From Atlantibacter sp032062175 (GTDB taxonomy: Bacteria > Pseudomonadota > Gammaproteobacteria > Enterobacterales > Enterobacteriaceae), in NCBI RefSeq assembly GCF_032062175.1, contig NZ_DAMBQK010000002.1:1-64000 (forward strand): a stretch of 64,000 nucleotides of DNA. Direction: 5' to 3'. The notes under the pieces were generated by a model that worked only from the letters and a program-made list of their open reading frames with translations, made no database searches and was not told the DNA's origin. How positions within the stretch are numbered: the first letter of the stretch is position 1; each line of letters opens with the position of its first letter. A program made the position numbers and the translations under genes. Of the stretch, positions 17,265-25,153 are shown piece after piece.

Positions 17265-18265
17265 ACGCTGTGACTGAGGAAAGAAAAGTTCTGCTGGAAA
17301 TCGCCGATCTTAAAGTGCATTTCGAGATCAAAGACGGCAAACAGTGGTTCTGGCAGCCGCCGAAAACCCTGAAAGCGGTGGATGGCGTTACTCTGCGTTT
17401 GTACGAAGGCGAAACGCTGGGCGTGGTCGGGGAATCTGGCTGCGGTAAATCTACCTTCGCGCGGGCGATTATTGGTCTGGTTAAAGCCACCAGCGGCCGC
17501 GTGGCGTGGCTCGGTAAAGACCTGATGGGGTTAAACCCGCAGGAATGGCGCGACGTGCGCAGTGATATCCAGATGATTTTCCAGGATCCGCTGGCGTCAC
17601 TGAACCCGCGTATGAATATTGGCGATATCATTGCCGAACCGCTGCGCACCTATCATCCGAAAATGCCGCGCCAGGAAGTGCAGGACCGCGTGAAAGCTAT
17701 GATGATGAAAGTGGGACTGTTGCCGAACTTGATTAACCGCTACCCGCACGAGTTTTCCGGCGGCCAGTGCCAGCGTATCGGCATTGCGCGCGCGTTGATC
17801 CTTGAGCCGAAGCTGATTATCTGCGACGAGCCGGTTTCCGCGCTGGATGTGTCGATTCAGGCGCAGGTGGTAAACCTGCTTCAGAAACTGCAACGCGAAA
17901 TGGGATTGTCGCTGATTTTTATCGCTCACGACCTGGCGGTGGTGAAACATATTTCCGATCGCGTTCTGGTGATGTACCTGGGCCATGCGGTAGAGCTTGG
18001 CACTTATGACGAGGTTTACCACAATCCGCTGCACCCCTATACCAAAGCGCTGATGTCGGCGGTGCCGATCCCCGACCCGGACCTGGAGAGAGATAAGCAA
18101 ATTCAACTGCTGGAAGGGGAATTACCGTCGCCGATTAATCCGCCGTCGGGCTGCGTGTTCCGCACCCGTTGCCCGATTGCCGGGCCGGAATGCGCGAAAA
18201 CCCGTCCGATGCTGGAAGGCAGCTTCCGTCATGCGGTTTCCTGTCTGAAGGTTGACCCGCTGTAA
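17261..18265 (+). CDS. oppF: Oligopeptide ABC transporter ATPase OppF
   Basis: Partner ATPase of OppD. The 334-residue protein has Walker A GESGCGKS (57-64), Q-loop MIFQDP, signature FSGGQCQR (from residue 165) and Walker B LIICDEP with Glu190. The C-terminal extension has the cysteine pattern CVFRTRCPIAGPEC. It begins within the last codons of oppD, so the two ATPases are translationally coupled and made in equal amounts. A strong terminator 70 bases downstream closes the operon. Confidence 0.96.
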   Translation: MNAVTEERKVLLEIADLKVHFEIKDGKQWFWQPPKTLKAVDGVTLRLYEGETLGVVGESGCGKSTFARAIIGLVKATSGRVAWLGKDLMGLNPQEWRDVRSDIQMIFQDPLASLNPRMNIGDIIAEPLRTYHPKMPRQEVQDRVKAMMMKVGLLPNLINRYPHEFSGGQCQRIGIARALILEPKLIICDEPVSALDVSIQAQVVNLLQKLQREMGLSLIFIAHDLAVVKHISDRVLVMYLGHAVELGTYDEVYHNPLHPYTKALMSAVPIPDPDLERDKQIQLLEGELPSPINPPSGCVFRTRCPIAGPECAKTRPMLEGSFRHAVSCLKVDPL

Positions 18266-18334
18266 GGGCCAGCCGGGTGTTTATCTGAAGCCATAAATAT
18301 CAAGACCGCTTTCCGGCGTTATGCCAGGATCTCA

Positions 18335-18360
18335 GGGCCAGCAATCGCTGGCCTTTTTTA
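18335..18360 (+). terminator. Terminator of the opp operon
   Basis: GGCCAGC AATC GCTGGCC hairpin (18336-18353) followed by TTTTTT. Confidence 0.88.
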
Positions 18361-18376
18361 TCAAGAGAGTGTGGAA

Positions 18377-19210
18377 ATGGCGATGCTGCGCTCGCGTCTC
18401 TATTACCGGTTATTCGATCAACGTACCCGCAGCGGCCGGCGCTTTGAAGCGCTGTGCGGTTTTATCGCGCTGCTTAGCGTGGTTGTGGTATTTATCGAAT
18501 CCGGTTTTGGCACCCAATATCATCCTTCCGGCTACCAGCGGATGATCTTTGTTGGTCTGGAAATTGGCTTTACGCTGCTGTTCACCGCCGAATATTTACT
18601 GCGGCTCTGGGTATGGCCCAATCCGGCCCACTATGCGTGGAGCGTTTGGGGCATTATTGATTTACTGACGCTGCTGCCGCTCTACGTTCTGCTGCTGTGG
18701 CCGGAGTTTGCACTGAGCTATGTCTATCTCTGGCGGGCCATGCGGGCTATCCGGGTATTCCGTATCCTGAAACTGCTGCGCATTATGCCTGCGGTAAACA
18801 GTCTGTGGCGTTCGGTGGTCAATGCCCGGCATCAGTTGATCCTGTTTTACAGTTTTATTGGCATTGTGATGGTGATTGCCGGGGCGCTGATGTACGGCAT
18901 TGAAGGGCCAGAAAGCGGCTTTAAAACGCTGGGGACGGCGGTGTACTGGGCAGTGGTGACGGTTACCACTGTCGGTTATGGCGATATTACGCCGCAAACC
19001 GCTGCCGGGCGGCTGGTGGCGTCGCTGCTGATCTTAATCGGTTATTCCGTTATCGCCATCCCGACCGGGATCCTGACCGCGCAAATGACCACGGAATTGC
19101 AGAACCGAAATAAAGCGCGGGCTTGCCCAAAATGTAAAACACAGGGCCATGAAGTGACGGCGAAATATTGCAATAAGTGCGGCGGGGCATTACCAAAAAG
19201 CGATGAATAA
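18377..19210 (+). CDS. Six-segment voltage-gated-type K+ channel with C-terminal zinc ribbon
   Basis: A 277-residue ion-transporter protein with six predicted membrane segments. The fourth carries positive charges at every third position (residues 120, 123, 126, 129, 132, 135), as in voltage sensors. The pore loop has the K+ selectivity filter TVGYGD (198-203). After the last segment a short tail has CPKC and CNKC pairs (cysteines 250, 253, 265, 268), a zinc-ribbon type knuckle. ATG 18377 is chosen because AAGAGAG lies seven bases upstream; GTG 18371 is too close to it. It is unrelated in design to E. coli Kch (417 residues with an RCK domain). Kch, which in E. coli lies between cls and yciI, is absent here. 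Gating and physiology are unknown. Confidence 0.85.
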   Translation: MAMLRSRLYYRLFDQRTRSGRRFEALCGFIALLSVVVVFIESGFGTQYHPSGYQRMIFVGLEIGFTLLFTAEYLLRLWVWPNPAHYAWSVWGIIDLLTLLPLYVLLLWPEFALSYVYLWRAMRAIRVFRILKLLRIMPAVNSLWRSVVNARHQLILFYSFIGIVMVIAGALMYGIEGPESGFKTLGTAVYWAVVTVTTVGYGDITPQTAAGRLVASLLILIGYSVIAIPTGILTAQMTTELQNRNKARACPKCKTQGHEVTAKYCNKCGGALPKSDE

Positions 19211-19212
19211 GA

Positions 19213-19228
19213 CGCGGCGGACGCCGCG
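19213..19228. terminator. Hairpin between the channel gene and yciU
   Basis: CGCGGCG GA CGCCGCG is a perfect inverted repeat in the 23-base gap between converging genes. No T-run on either side, so it may stabilise 3' ends or stop transcription only weakly. Confidence 0.4.
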
Positions 19229-19233
19229 CCAGA

Positions 19234-19563
19234 TTATTCACGCCACAGGATATGACAGAATTTATGATCTTTTTCGCGGCACAGCAGTACGCGGGCAAAT
19301 ACATCGGTGATTTCACCGTCTTCGCTATCCGCCAGGCCAATCACCACTTCGGAGAAGAAATCAGGATTTAAATCGAAATCCACATGCTGTTCCCATTCCT
19401 GGGACGGGTCGAAAAGCTCTGCGCCGCCGCGCTCTTCGAACTGCAAATTAAACAGAATAATATCGGCCGGATCGAGATTATCCGCCGCCAGCTCGAGAAA
19501 AATATCGTATGCCTGATCCAGCGTTTCGTCTTCCGTCAGGCGATTATTCAGATCCATTTCCAT
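19234..19563 (-). CDS. yciU: DNA-mimic protein YciU (DUF440)
   Basis: A 109-residue, strongly acidic protein of the DUF440 family (HI1450-like), proposed to mimic double-stranded DNA and bind HU-type proteins. Conserved stretches are NNRLTEDETLDQAYDIFLELA and FEERGGAELFDP. The third of three consecutive possible starts (GTG, ATG, ATG-Glu-Met-Asp) aligns with the E. coli start and has AAGG about eight bases upstream. The gene lies 34 bases downstream of cls and is probably cotranscribed with it. Confidence 0.9.
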   Translation of the reverse strand: MEMDLNNRLTEDETLDQAYDIFLELAADNLDPADIILFNLQFEERGGAELFDPSQEWEQHVDFDLNPDFFSEVVIGLADSEDGEITDVFARVLLCREKDHKFCHILWRE

Positions 19564-19597
19564 CATCACTACCTTGATTGATTCATTGAGGCCCGTT

Positions 19598-21058
19598 TTA
19601 CAGCAACGGGCTAAAGAAGTAAAACAAACGCTCGGTGATCCGCTGCCATAACGGGCGTTTTACCCACAAACGCACGTCCAGCAACCGGGAGCGTGAAATA
19701 TAATCGTCCTGTACGGCGGCGAGATCGGCGGCGAAACCCGCGTCGTCGATCACCAGCGTGATTTCAAAATTGAGCCACAGGCTGCGCATATCCAGATTGA
19801 CGGTTCCCACCAGGCTTAATTGCCCATCCACCAGTACGCTCTTGGTATGCAGCAGGCCGCCTTCAAACTGGTAAATTTTCACCCCGGCGGCCAGTAGCTC
19901 GGTAAAGAAGGCCCGGCTGGCCCAGCCCACCAGCATCGAATCATTTTTGCGCGGCAGAATAATGCTCACATCCACGCCGCGCTGCGCAGCGGTGCAAATC
20001 GCGTGCAGCAAATCATCCGACGGCACAAAGTAGGGCGTGGTCATAATCAGGTATTCCCGTGCGGCATACACCGACGTTAACAGCGCCTGGTGAATCAGAT
20101 CTTCCGGGAAGCCCGGCCCGGAGGCGATGGTCTGTATCGTATGCCCGCTGGCCTGCTCAAACGGCATAATATTGACATCCGGCGGGGGCGGCAGCAGGCG
20201 CTTACCGGTTTCGATTTCCCAGTCGCAGGAATACACAATGCCCATCGCGGTCGCAACCGGGCCTTCCATGCGCGCCATTAAATCCACCCACTGGCCCACG
20301 CCGGCATCCTGTTTAAAAAAGCGCGGGTCCACCAGGTTCATACTGCCGGTATAAGCGATGTAGTTATCGATCATCACCATTTTGCGATGCTGGCGTAAAT
20401 CCATGCGGCGCAGGAACACACGCATCAGGTTTACTTTTAACGCTTCCACCACTTCCACGCCCGCATTGCGCATCATCGCCGCCCAGGGACTGCGGAAAAA
20501 CGTCACGCTGCCGGCGGAATCCAGCATTAAGCGGCAATGCACGCCGCGCCGCGCCGCCGCCATTAATGACTCCGCGACCTGATCGGCCATGCCGCCCGGT
20601 GCCCAGATATAAAAAACCATCTCAATATTGTGGCGGGCGAGCTGGATATCGCGGATGAGCGCCTGCATTACATCGTCGGAATCCGTCAGTAACTGAAGTT
20701 GGTTGCCTTTAACGCCGCTGATGCCCTGACGCCGTTCACACAGTTGGAAAAGCGAGCTCGCCACCTCGCTGTTCTCTTCGGCGAAGATATGTTTGCAGGC
20801 TTTTAATTCATGCAGCCATTTTGCCGTAGAAGGCCACATCGCGCGGGCGCGCTCGGCCCGGCGTTTACCGAGATGCAGTTCGCCGAACGATAAATAAGCG
20901 ATGATTCCAACCAGCGGAAGAATATAAATTATCAGCAGCCAGGCCATGGCGGAGGGAACGGCGCGGCGTTTCATCAAAATACGCAGCGTCACACCGGCAA
21001 TAAGCAGCCAATAACCCAAAAACACCAGCCAACTCATCACGGTGTAGAAAGTCGTCAT
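19598..21058 (-). CDS. clsA: Cardiolipin synthase A
   Basis: Condenses two phosphatidylglycerol molecules to cardiolipin and glycerol at the inner membrane. The 486-residue protein has two N-terminal membrane segments (residues 7-27 and 38-58) and two phospholipase D HKD motifs, His224-x-Lys226 followed by GSMN and His404-x-Lys406 followed by GTVNLD. Start ATG 21058 gives MTTFYTVMSW, the E. coli length, and has AGGAT just upstream; the frame extends 18 codons further upstream without a good ribosome site. Confidence 0.96.
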   Translation of the reverse strand: MTTFYTVMSWLVFLGYWLLIAGVTLRILMKRRAVPSAMAWLLIIYILPLVGIIAYLSFGELHLGKRRAERARAMWPSTAKWLHELKACKHIFAEENSEVASSLFQLCERRQGISGVKGNQLQLLTDSDDVMQALIRDIQLARHNIEMVFYIWAPGGMADQVAESLMAAARRGVHCRLMLDSAGSVTFFRSPWAAMMRNAGVEVVEALKVNLMRVFLRRMDLRQHRKMVMIDNYIAYTGSMNLVDPRFFKQDAGVGQWVDLMARMEGPVATAMGIVYSCDWEIETGKRLLPPPPDVNIMPFEQASGHTIQTIASGPGFPEDLIHQALLTSVYAAREYLIMTTPYFVPSDDLLHAICTAAQRGVDVSIILPRKNDSMLVGWASRAFFTELLAAGVKIYQFEGGLLHTKSVLVDGQLSLVGTVNLDMRSLWLNFEITLVIDDAGFAADLAAVQDDYISRSRLLDVRLWVKRPLWQRITERLFYFFSPLL

Positions 21059-21202
21059 ATCCTGAAAATCCTTTTGATTCGCTGTCTTATGAGTGTACGC
21101 ACAAGTCGCCATCCATCAAACAGAAAATGCGCCAGAAAACCCCTATGAAGCCACCCGGAAGGGTCTATAATGACGCGTCTGTTCTTATTAAGAGTAGTAG
21201 TC

Positions 21203-21376
21203 ATGAGGCGTAGTAGAACTGAGGTTGGGCGCTGGCGGATGTTACGCCAGACTCAGCGGCGCAAATCGCGCTGGCTGGAAGCGCAGTCGCGACGCAATAT
21301 GCGGATCCACGCCATCAGAAAGTGCATTGTTAATCGTCAACGCGGCACTTTACTGTTTGCAATCCACGCGATGTAA
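21203..21376 (+). CDS. yciY: Small basic protein YciY
   Basis: A 57-residue, arginine-rich protein (MRRSRTEVGRWRM..., SRWLEAQSRRNMRIHAIRKC) closely like E. coli YciY. Uncharacterised. The start is set by agreement with E. coli; the frame also has upstream in-frame starts at 21170. It is divergent from clsA and is followed by a near-perfect palindromic terminator. Confidence 0.85.
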   Translation: MRRSRTEVGRWRMLRQTQRRKSRWLEAQSRRNMRIHAIRKCIVNRQRGTLLFAIHAM

Positions 21377-21382
21377 GCGCAA

Positions 21383-21419
21383 AAAAGAGGGCACCGCATG
21401 CGGTGCCCAATGATTTTTT
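21383..21419 (+). terminator. Terminator between yciY and yciI
   Basis: GGGCACCGC AT GCGGTGCCC perfect hairpin (21389-21408) with an A-run before it and a T-run after a short gap, so it may serve both converging genes. Confidence 0.78.
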
Positions 21420-21429
21420 ACTCGTCTGC

Positions 21430-21726
21430 TCAGAAAACCTTTTTATACGGCTTCACCGAAACGGTTTTATATACGCCTGCCGCGATATAAGGATCTGCCT
21501 GGGCCCAAGCCTCGGCATCTTCGAGCGATTCGAATTCAGCGATAACCGTTGAACCGGTAAAACCCGCAGCGCCAGGTTCATTGCTGTCGACAGCTGGCAT
21601 CGGCCCGGCGGTCAGCAATTTCCCTTCATCCCGCAGCAATTGCAGACGAGCCAGGTGAGCAGGGCGCACCGACAAACGTTTTTCCAGAGAATCAGCATTA
21701 TCTTCAGCGTAAATCACGTAAAGCAC
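21430..21726 (-). CDS. yciI: YciI family protein
   Basis: A 98-residue dimeric alpha-beta barrel protein of the YCII family, with conserved His (RPAHLARLQ) and Asp (GPMPAVDS) residues that line the cleft in the structure of the Haemophilus homologue. Enzymatic role unknown. The start is a GTG at 21726 with AAGGAA eight bases upstream, giving exactly the E. coli length; the upstream in-frame ATGs are in the leader. Divergent from tonB. Confidence 0.9.
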   Translation of the reverse strand: MLYVIYAEDNADSLEKRLSVRPAHLARLQLLRDEGKLLTAGPMPAVDSNEPGAAGFTGSTVIAEFESLEDAEAWAQADPYIAAGVYKTVSVKPYKKVF

Positions 21727-21880
21727 AGGCAGAGTTCCTTTAAAAATCATAAGAGCGTTTACGGTATTGGAAAGTGCCTGATTCTGCAACGTAAAGATAA
21801 ACTCCCTGCTAATTCCTTAACATATTCCGGGTGTTTTTGAGGTTTGCCAGACGAGATTTATCTCAACGGGTGATGCGTTG

Positions 21881-21910
21881 TTGAATATGATTGCTATTTG
21901 CATTTAAAAT
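21881..21910 (+). promoter_or_regulatory. tonB promoter with Fur-box-like sequence
   Basis: TTGAAT (21881-21886), 18 bases, TAAAAT (21905-21910) is a fair sigma-70 promoter. The spacer, ATATGATTGCTATTTGCATT, resembles a degenerate Fur box and matches the same region before E. coli tonB, which is iron-repressed. No search for Fur-site score was possible. Confidence 0.55.
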
Positions 21911-21939
21911 CGACCCATCGCTCATTTAACGAAATTGCT

Positions 21940-22668
21940 ATGACTTCAATGACCCTCGATTTACCTCGTCGTTTTCCATGGCCAACACTGCTGTCAGTGG
22001 CGGTACATGGTGCCGTAGTGGCGGGGCTGCTTTATACCTCGGTACATCAGGTTATTGAATTGCCTGCGCCGTCGCAGCCTATCTCCGTGACAATGGTTGC
22101 GCCGGAAGTGCTTGAGCCGCCGCAGCCGGTGGTCGAGCCGCCACCACCGGAACCGGTGGTTGAACCGGAGCCAGAGCCTGAACTGCTGCCGGAGCCGCCG
22201 AAAGAAGCGCCGGTGGTGATCCACAAACCCGAGCCGAAGCCAAAACCGAAGCCTAAGCCAGTGAAAAAAGTGGAAGAGCAGCCGAAGCGTGAAGTGAAGC
22301 CCGCCGAGCCGCGCGCTGCCTCGCCGTTCGAGAATAAAACCCCGGCGAAAACGGTGACAAACCGTCCGGCTGCGCCCGCGCCTGCCGTGGCCGCGCCGTC
22401 AGGTCCCCGCGCGGTGAGCCGAAACCAGCCGACCTATCCGGCGCGTGCCTTTGCGCTGCGGATGGAAGGTAACGTCCGGGTGAAATTCGACGTGGGTGCC
22501 GATGGCCGGGTAGATAACATCCAGGTGTTGTCTGCCAAACCGACCAACATGTTCGAGCGAGAAGTGAAAAACGCGATGCGCAAATGGCGCTATGAGCCAG
22601 GTAAACCGGGTAATGGACTGGTGGTGAACATTGTGTTCCGCATCAATGGCGGCGCGACGGTGGAATAA
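21940..22668 (+). CDS. tonB: Energy-transducing protein TonB
   Basis: Couples proton motive force from ExbBD to outer-membrane receptors for siderophores and vitamin B12. The 242-residue form has one N-terminal membrane anchor (about 15-38, containing the SVAVH segment with the functionally essential His), a Pro-rich spacer with Glu-Pro repeats followed by Lys-Pro repeats (EPKPKPKPKPKPVKK), and the C-terminal receptor-binding domain with the conserved YPARA and RKWRYEP motifs. ATG 21940 or the ATG four codons later (MTLDLPRR, as in E. coli) may be used; no strong ribosome site decides. The preceding frame up to 21898 is leader. Confidence 0.94.
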   Translation: MTSMTLDLPRRFPWPTLLSVAVHGAVVAGLLYTSVHQVIELPAPSQPISVTMVAPEVLEPPQPVVEPPPPEPVVEPEPEPELLPEPPKEAPVVIHKPEPKPKPKPKPVKKVEEQPKREVKPAEPRAASPFENKTPAKTVTNRPAAPAPAVAAPSGPRAVSRNQPTYPARAFALRMEGNVRVKFDVGADGRVDNIQVLSAKPTNMFEREVKNAMRKWRYEPGKPGNGLVVNIVFRINGGATVE

Positions 22669-22687
22669 CCCTCTCCATAAATAACGA

Positions 22688-22714
22688 AGCACGCCAGATG
22701 GCGTGCTTTTTTTT
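22688..22714. terminator. Terminator between tonB and yciA
   Basis: AGCACGCC AGAT GGCGTGCT hairpin (22688-22707) followed by a run of T, at the junction of the converging tonB and yciA genes. Confidence 0.87.
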
Positions 22715-23114
22715 ACGTTAACGCGGGCAATGGTCGGGGTTTCCCCTGTTCGTCCACCGCGACATAAATAAACAGCGCTTCGGTGGCTTTATAACGCTGG
22801 CCGATAGGTTCGGAAGAGACTTTTTTCACCCACACCTCCATATTAATGGTCACTGAGGTGGTGCCGCGCTTGATACAGCTGGCGTAGCAGCAGACCACAT
22901 CGCCTACCGCGACCGGGCGCAGAAAGGTCATCCCGTCAACGCGCACGGTCACCACGCGGCCATGAGCCTGCTCTTTCGCCATAATTGCGCCGCCAATATC
23001 CATTTGCGACATCAGCCAGCCGCCGAAAATATCCCCGTTGGCGTTGGTATCCGCTGGCATTGCCAGTGTGCGTAATACCAGTTCTCCCTGCGGCGCAACT
23101 TGCTCATTACTCAT
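22713..23114 (-). CDS. yciA: Acyl-CoA thioesterase YciA
   Basis: A 133-residue hot-dog-fold thioesterase that hydrolyses a broad range of acyl-CoAs. The active-site segment NANGDIFGGWLMSQMD (catalytic Asp in GDIFGG) is near residues 22-37, and the RYKATEALF end strand is conserved. Start ATG 23114 gives MSNEQVAPQGEL with AGGAAG upstream. Its start overlaps the yciB stop by four bases, so it is coupled to yciB. The frame continues far upstream but that is the yciB coding region in another frame. Confidence 0.94.
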   Translation of the reverse strand: MSNEQVAPQGELVLRTLAMPADTNANGDIFGGWLMSQMDIGGAIMAKEQAHGRVVTVRVDGMTFLRPVAVGDVVCCYASCIKRGTTSVTINMEVWVKKVSSEPIGQRYKATEALFIYVAVDEQGKPRPLPALT

Positions 23115-23650
23115 TTTTTTTCTTCCTGCGGCATATGGCGGTAAATATAAATCCCGCTTAACAGCGTGAACACCAGGGTTAACGCCGTCAGGCCAAAGAC
23201 TTTGAAATTGACCCACACGCTTTGCGGCAGCCAGAACGCGATATAAATATTGGCGAGGCCACAGCCAATAAAGAACAGCGCCCAGGCGACATTCAACCGC
23301 GACCACACCGCCTGCGGCAGCGTCAATTCTTTGCCAAGCATACTTTGGATCAGGGGCTTTTTCATGATCCACTGGCTAATCAGCAAGGCGCTGGCAAACA
23401 GCGCGTAAATCACGGTGACTTTCCATTTAATAAATTCATCATTGTGGAAAAACAGCGTCAGGCCGCCGAATACCGCCACCAGAACAAAGGTAATTAACGC
23501 CATTTTTTCAATTTTGCGGTATTTAAACCAGCTATAAACCAGCACCACGGCGGTGGCAACAATCAGCGCCGCGGTTCCGGCATAAATGTCGTACAGCTTA
23601 TAAAACGCAAAGAAGACAATCAGCGGTAAAAAGTCGAGAAACTGCTTCAT
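23111..23650 (-). CDS. yciB: Inner membrane protein YciB (septation protein A family)
   Basis: A 179-residue, five-segment membrane protein (IspZ/YciB family). E. coli YciB interacts with elongation and division proteins and its loss affects envelope integrity. The beginning MKQFLDFLPLIVFFAFYKLYDIY and the end HMPQEEKK match the family. Start ATG 23650 gives the E. coli length. It lies downstream of yciC on the same strand and overlaps yciA. Confidence 0.93.
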   Translation of the reverse strand: MKQFLDFLPLIVFFAFYKLYDIYAGTAALIVATAVVLVYSWFKYRKIEKMALITFVLVAVFGGLTLFFHNDEFIKWKVTVIYALFASALLISQWIMKKPLIQSMLGKELTLPQAVWSRLNVAWALFFIGCGLANIYIAFWLPQSVWVNFKVFGLTALTLVFTLLSGIYIYRHMPQEEKK

Positions 23651-23709
23651 AATCGATTCCGTAACGAAAGGCTCCTGACTATAACGCCACAGCCAGGAGC
23701 AGGGACAGG

Positions 23710-24453
23710 TTATTGGCGTAACAGCATGTACAGGCGATAAAGATAGATTAGCAGCAGCGCTGAAATTAAATTGCTCAGCGTGTTCGCCACAATCGCGCCC
23801 ACCTGAGGAGTCAACGCCGCAAAGCCGGAGGCCATCAGCAGCAGGGCAGTTTTCGCCAGCAGCCAACTCATCACCGCCGGCGCGACCAGGCGCATATTGC
23901 TCCAGGCCAGGCGCATACTGTTACGCATCGCCTGGAAAATACCCACTTTATCCTGCACCAGCATGATCGGCGCCAGCGAAAGCACAATCGCCAGAATCAC
24001 GCCCGGCAAAACGATCAACATTATGCCGACTTGCACTAAGAGCGTGGTCAGTAAAATCAGCAGAAACATGCGCGGCAAAACCGGCGCGCTGGCACCAATC
24101 GCGCGCAGGGCGCTCACCGGTTGTCCGGCGGAAACCATCTGGATCAGCAATAAAATGCCGCCCGCGAGGATCGCGTTCCCGAACAGGCCGGAAAACGTCG
24201 ACACCGCTGAGGCGCGCAGTAACACCTGCTGCTGCTCTGGCGTCATATTTTGCACCAGTTCAAACAGCCCAACGCTCCCGGTTAAATTATCGCCCTCGCT
24301 AAGAATCGACAGCTGTTCTTCGCTGGGTGAAAAGGCATGCCCAAAAAGAACGGTAATAAAGGCACATAACAGCGCGATCAGCAGGATAGTAACCAGCTGA
24401 TTGCGAAAAAAATTCCCCGTGTCACGGTAAACGGATTTTGCCGTGATAGACAT
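23710..24453 (-). CDS. yciC: Inner membrane protein YciC (UPF0259)
   Basis: A 247-residue, six-segment membrane protein of the UPF0259 family, same length as in E. coli. The N-terminus MSITAKSVYRDTGNFFRNQ precedes the first membrane segment. Function unknown. AGGAGAGT lies directly before the ATG. Likely forms an operon with yciB and yciA. Confidence 0.9.
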   Translation of the reverse strand: MSITAKSVYRDTGNFFRNQLVTILLIALLCAFITVLFGHAFSPSEEQLSILSEGDNLTGSVGLFELVQNMTPEQQQVLLRASAVSTFSGLFGNAILAGGILLLIQMVSAGQPVSALRAIGASAPVLPRMFLLILLTTLLVQVGIMLIVLPGVILAIVLSLAPIMLVQDKVGIFQAMRNSMRLAWSNMRLVAPAVMSWLLAKTALLLMASGFAALTPQVGAIVANTLSNLISALLLIYLYRLYMLLRQ

Positions 24454-24479
24454 GCACTCTCCTTGAGTTGATTGCCGTA

Positions 24480-24881
24480 TTAATCTGGCGGCAATTGTAA
24501 CCTGGATGGGCTGTCACTTGCAGCACTGTGAATGGTCAAGCTCAGTAAATCTGTGCCATACAGCGGCGGCAAACCGTAATGGGCGCGGGCGCGGTTACAA
24601 GCGTCTTCGGTAACACCGTTTTCACCCGACTGGGTAAATTCCCGGCACGGAGAAGGCCGCTGCTGATAAATCGCACAGCTCACGTTAATGCCTGGTTCAC
24701 CCCGGAGCGCCACGCAACGGCTCTGGCGCTGGTTGGTGCCGCGCATGCAGCGAAGAAAAGGGCTGACAGGCTCCGTCAGTTGGGCAGGGACCAGACCCCC
24801 CGCATCATCGGCTTCCGCCCAGTAAAAAGAGACACGAAAAAACGCACAACAGGCACCGCAAGACAAGCATTCATTACTCAT
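24480..24881 (-). CDS. YkgJ-type cysteine cluster protein
   Basis: A 133-residue protein with CLSCGACC near the N-terminus, then single cysteines at CMRGT, CVAL, CAIY, CREF and CNRARAHYGL. This is the pattern of the Fe-S/Zn(2) YkgJ-YeiW family (UPF0153), likely metal-binding. Function unknown. It starts 27 bases upstream of yciC on the same strand and could be its operon mate. E. coli K-12 has no such gene between yciC and ompW. Confidence 0.8.
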   Translation of the reverse strand: MSNECLSCGACCAFFRVSFYWAEADDAGGLVPAQLTEPVSPFLRCMRGTNQRQSRCVALRGEPGINVSCAIYQQRPSPCREFTQSGENGVTEDACNRARAHYGLPPLYGTDLLSLTIHSAASDSPSRLQLPPD

Positions 24882-25036
24882 CGTACACCCGCACTCAACG
24901 CATTCGCTTAAAGAGGAGTTATCACGTTAGCCAGCCTTAACGGTGCACGCAAGATGTTAAAAATAAATTTTATTTGTTCTGTAACCTGGCGATTGATGTG
25001 GATGCAAAGTGTTGATGGGTGAAAGACATGTAAAAA

Positions 25037-25050
25037 TTAATCTAAATCAA
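25037..25050. promoter_or_regulatory. FNR-box-like site upstream of ompW
   Basis: TTAAT-CTAA-ATCAA matches the FNR consensus TTGAT-N4-ATCAA at 9 of 10 positions, 104 bases before the ompW start. E. coli ompW is activated by FNR under anaerobiosis, which makes the site credible. Confidence 0.55.
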
Positions 25051-25068
25051 GAAATGTTAAATTTACAA

Positions 25069-25099
25069 AATAAGTGTGATCGAATCGAGATCACTTATT
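25069..25099. repeat. Palindrome in the ompW control region
   Basis: AATAAGTG at 25069-25076 and its inverse CACTTATT at 25092-25099 flank a core with two GATC copies (25078-25081 and 25089-25092). It may be a regulator site or a leader hairpin of ompW; it is about 55 bases before the start codon. It is not a CRP site by spacing. Confidence 0.5.
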
Positions 25100-25153
25100 A
25101 CTTCTTTGTAGGTATATTCATCGCGCAAATAAAACCACAAAGAGGGAATGGAT

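Noticed and set aside
25074..25096. CRP site in the ompW region (TGTGA ... TCACT)
   Set aside because: The half-sites are 11 bases apart instead of six, so CRP would not bind them as a pair.
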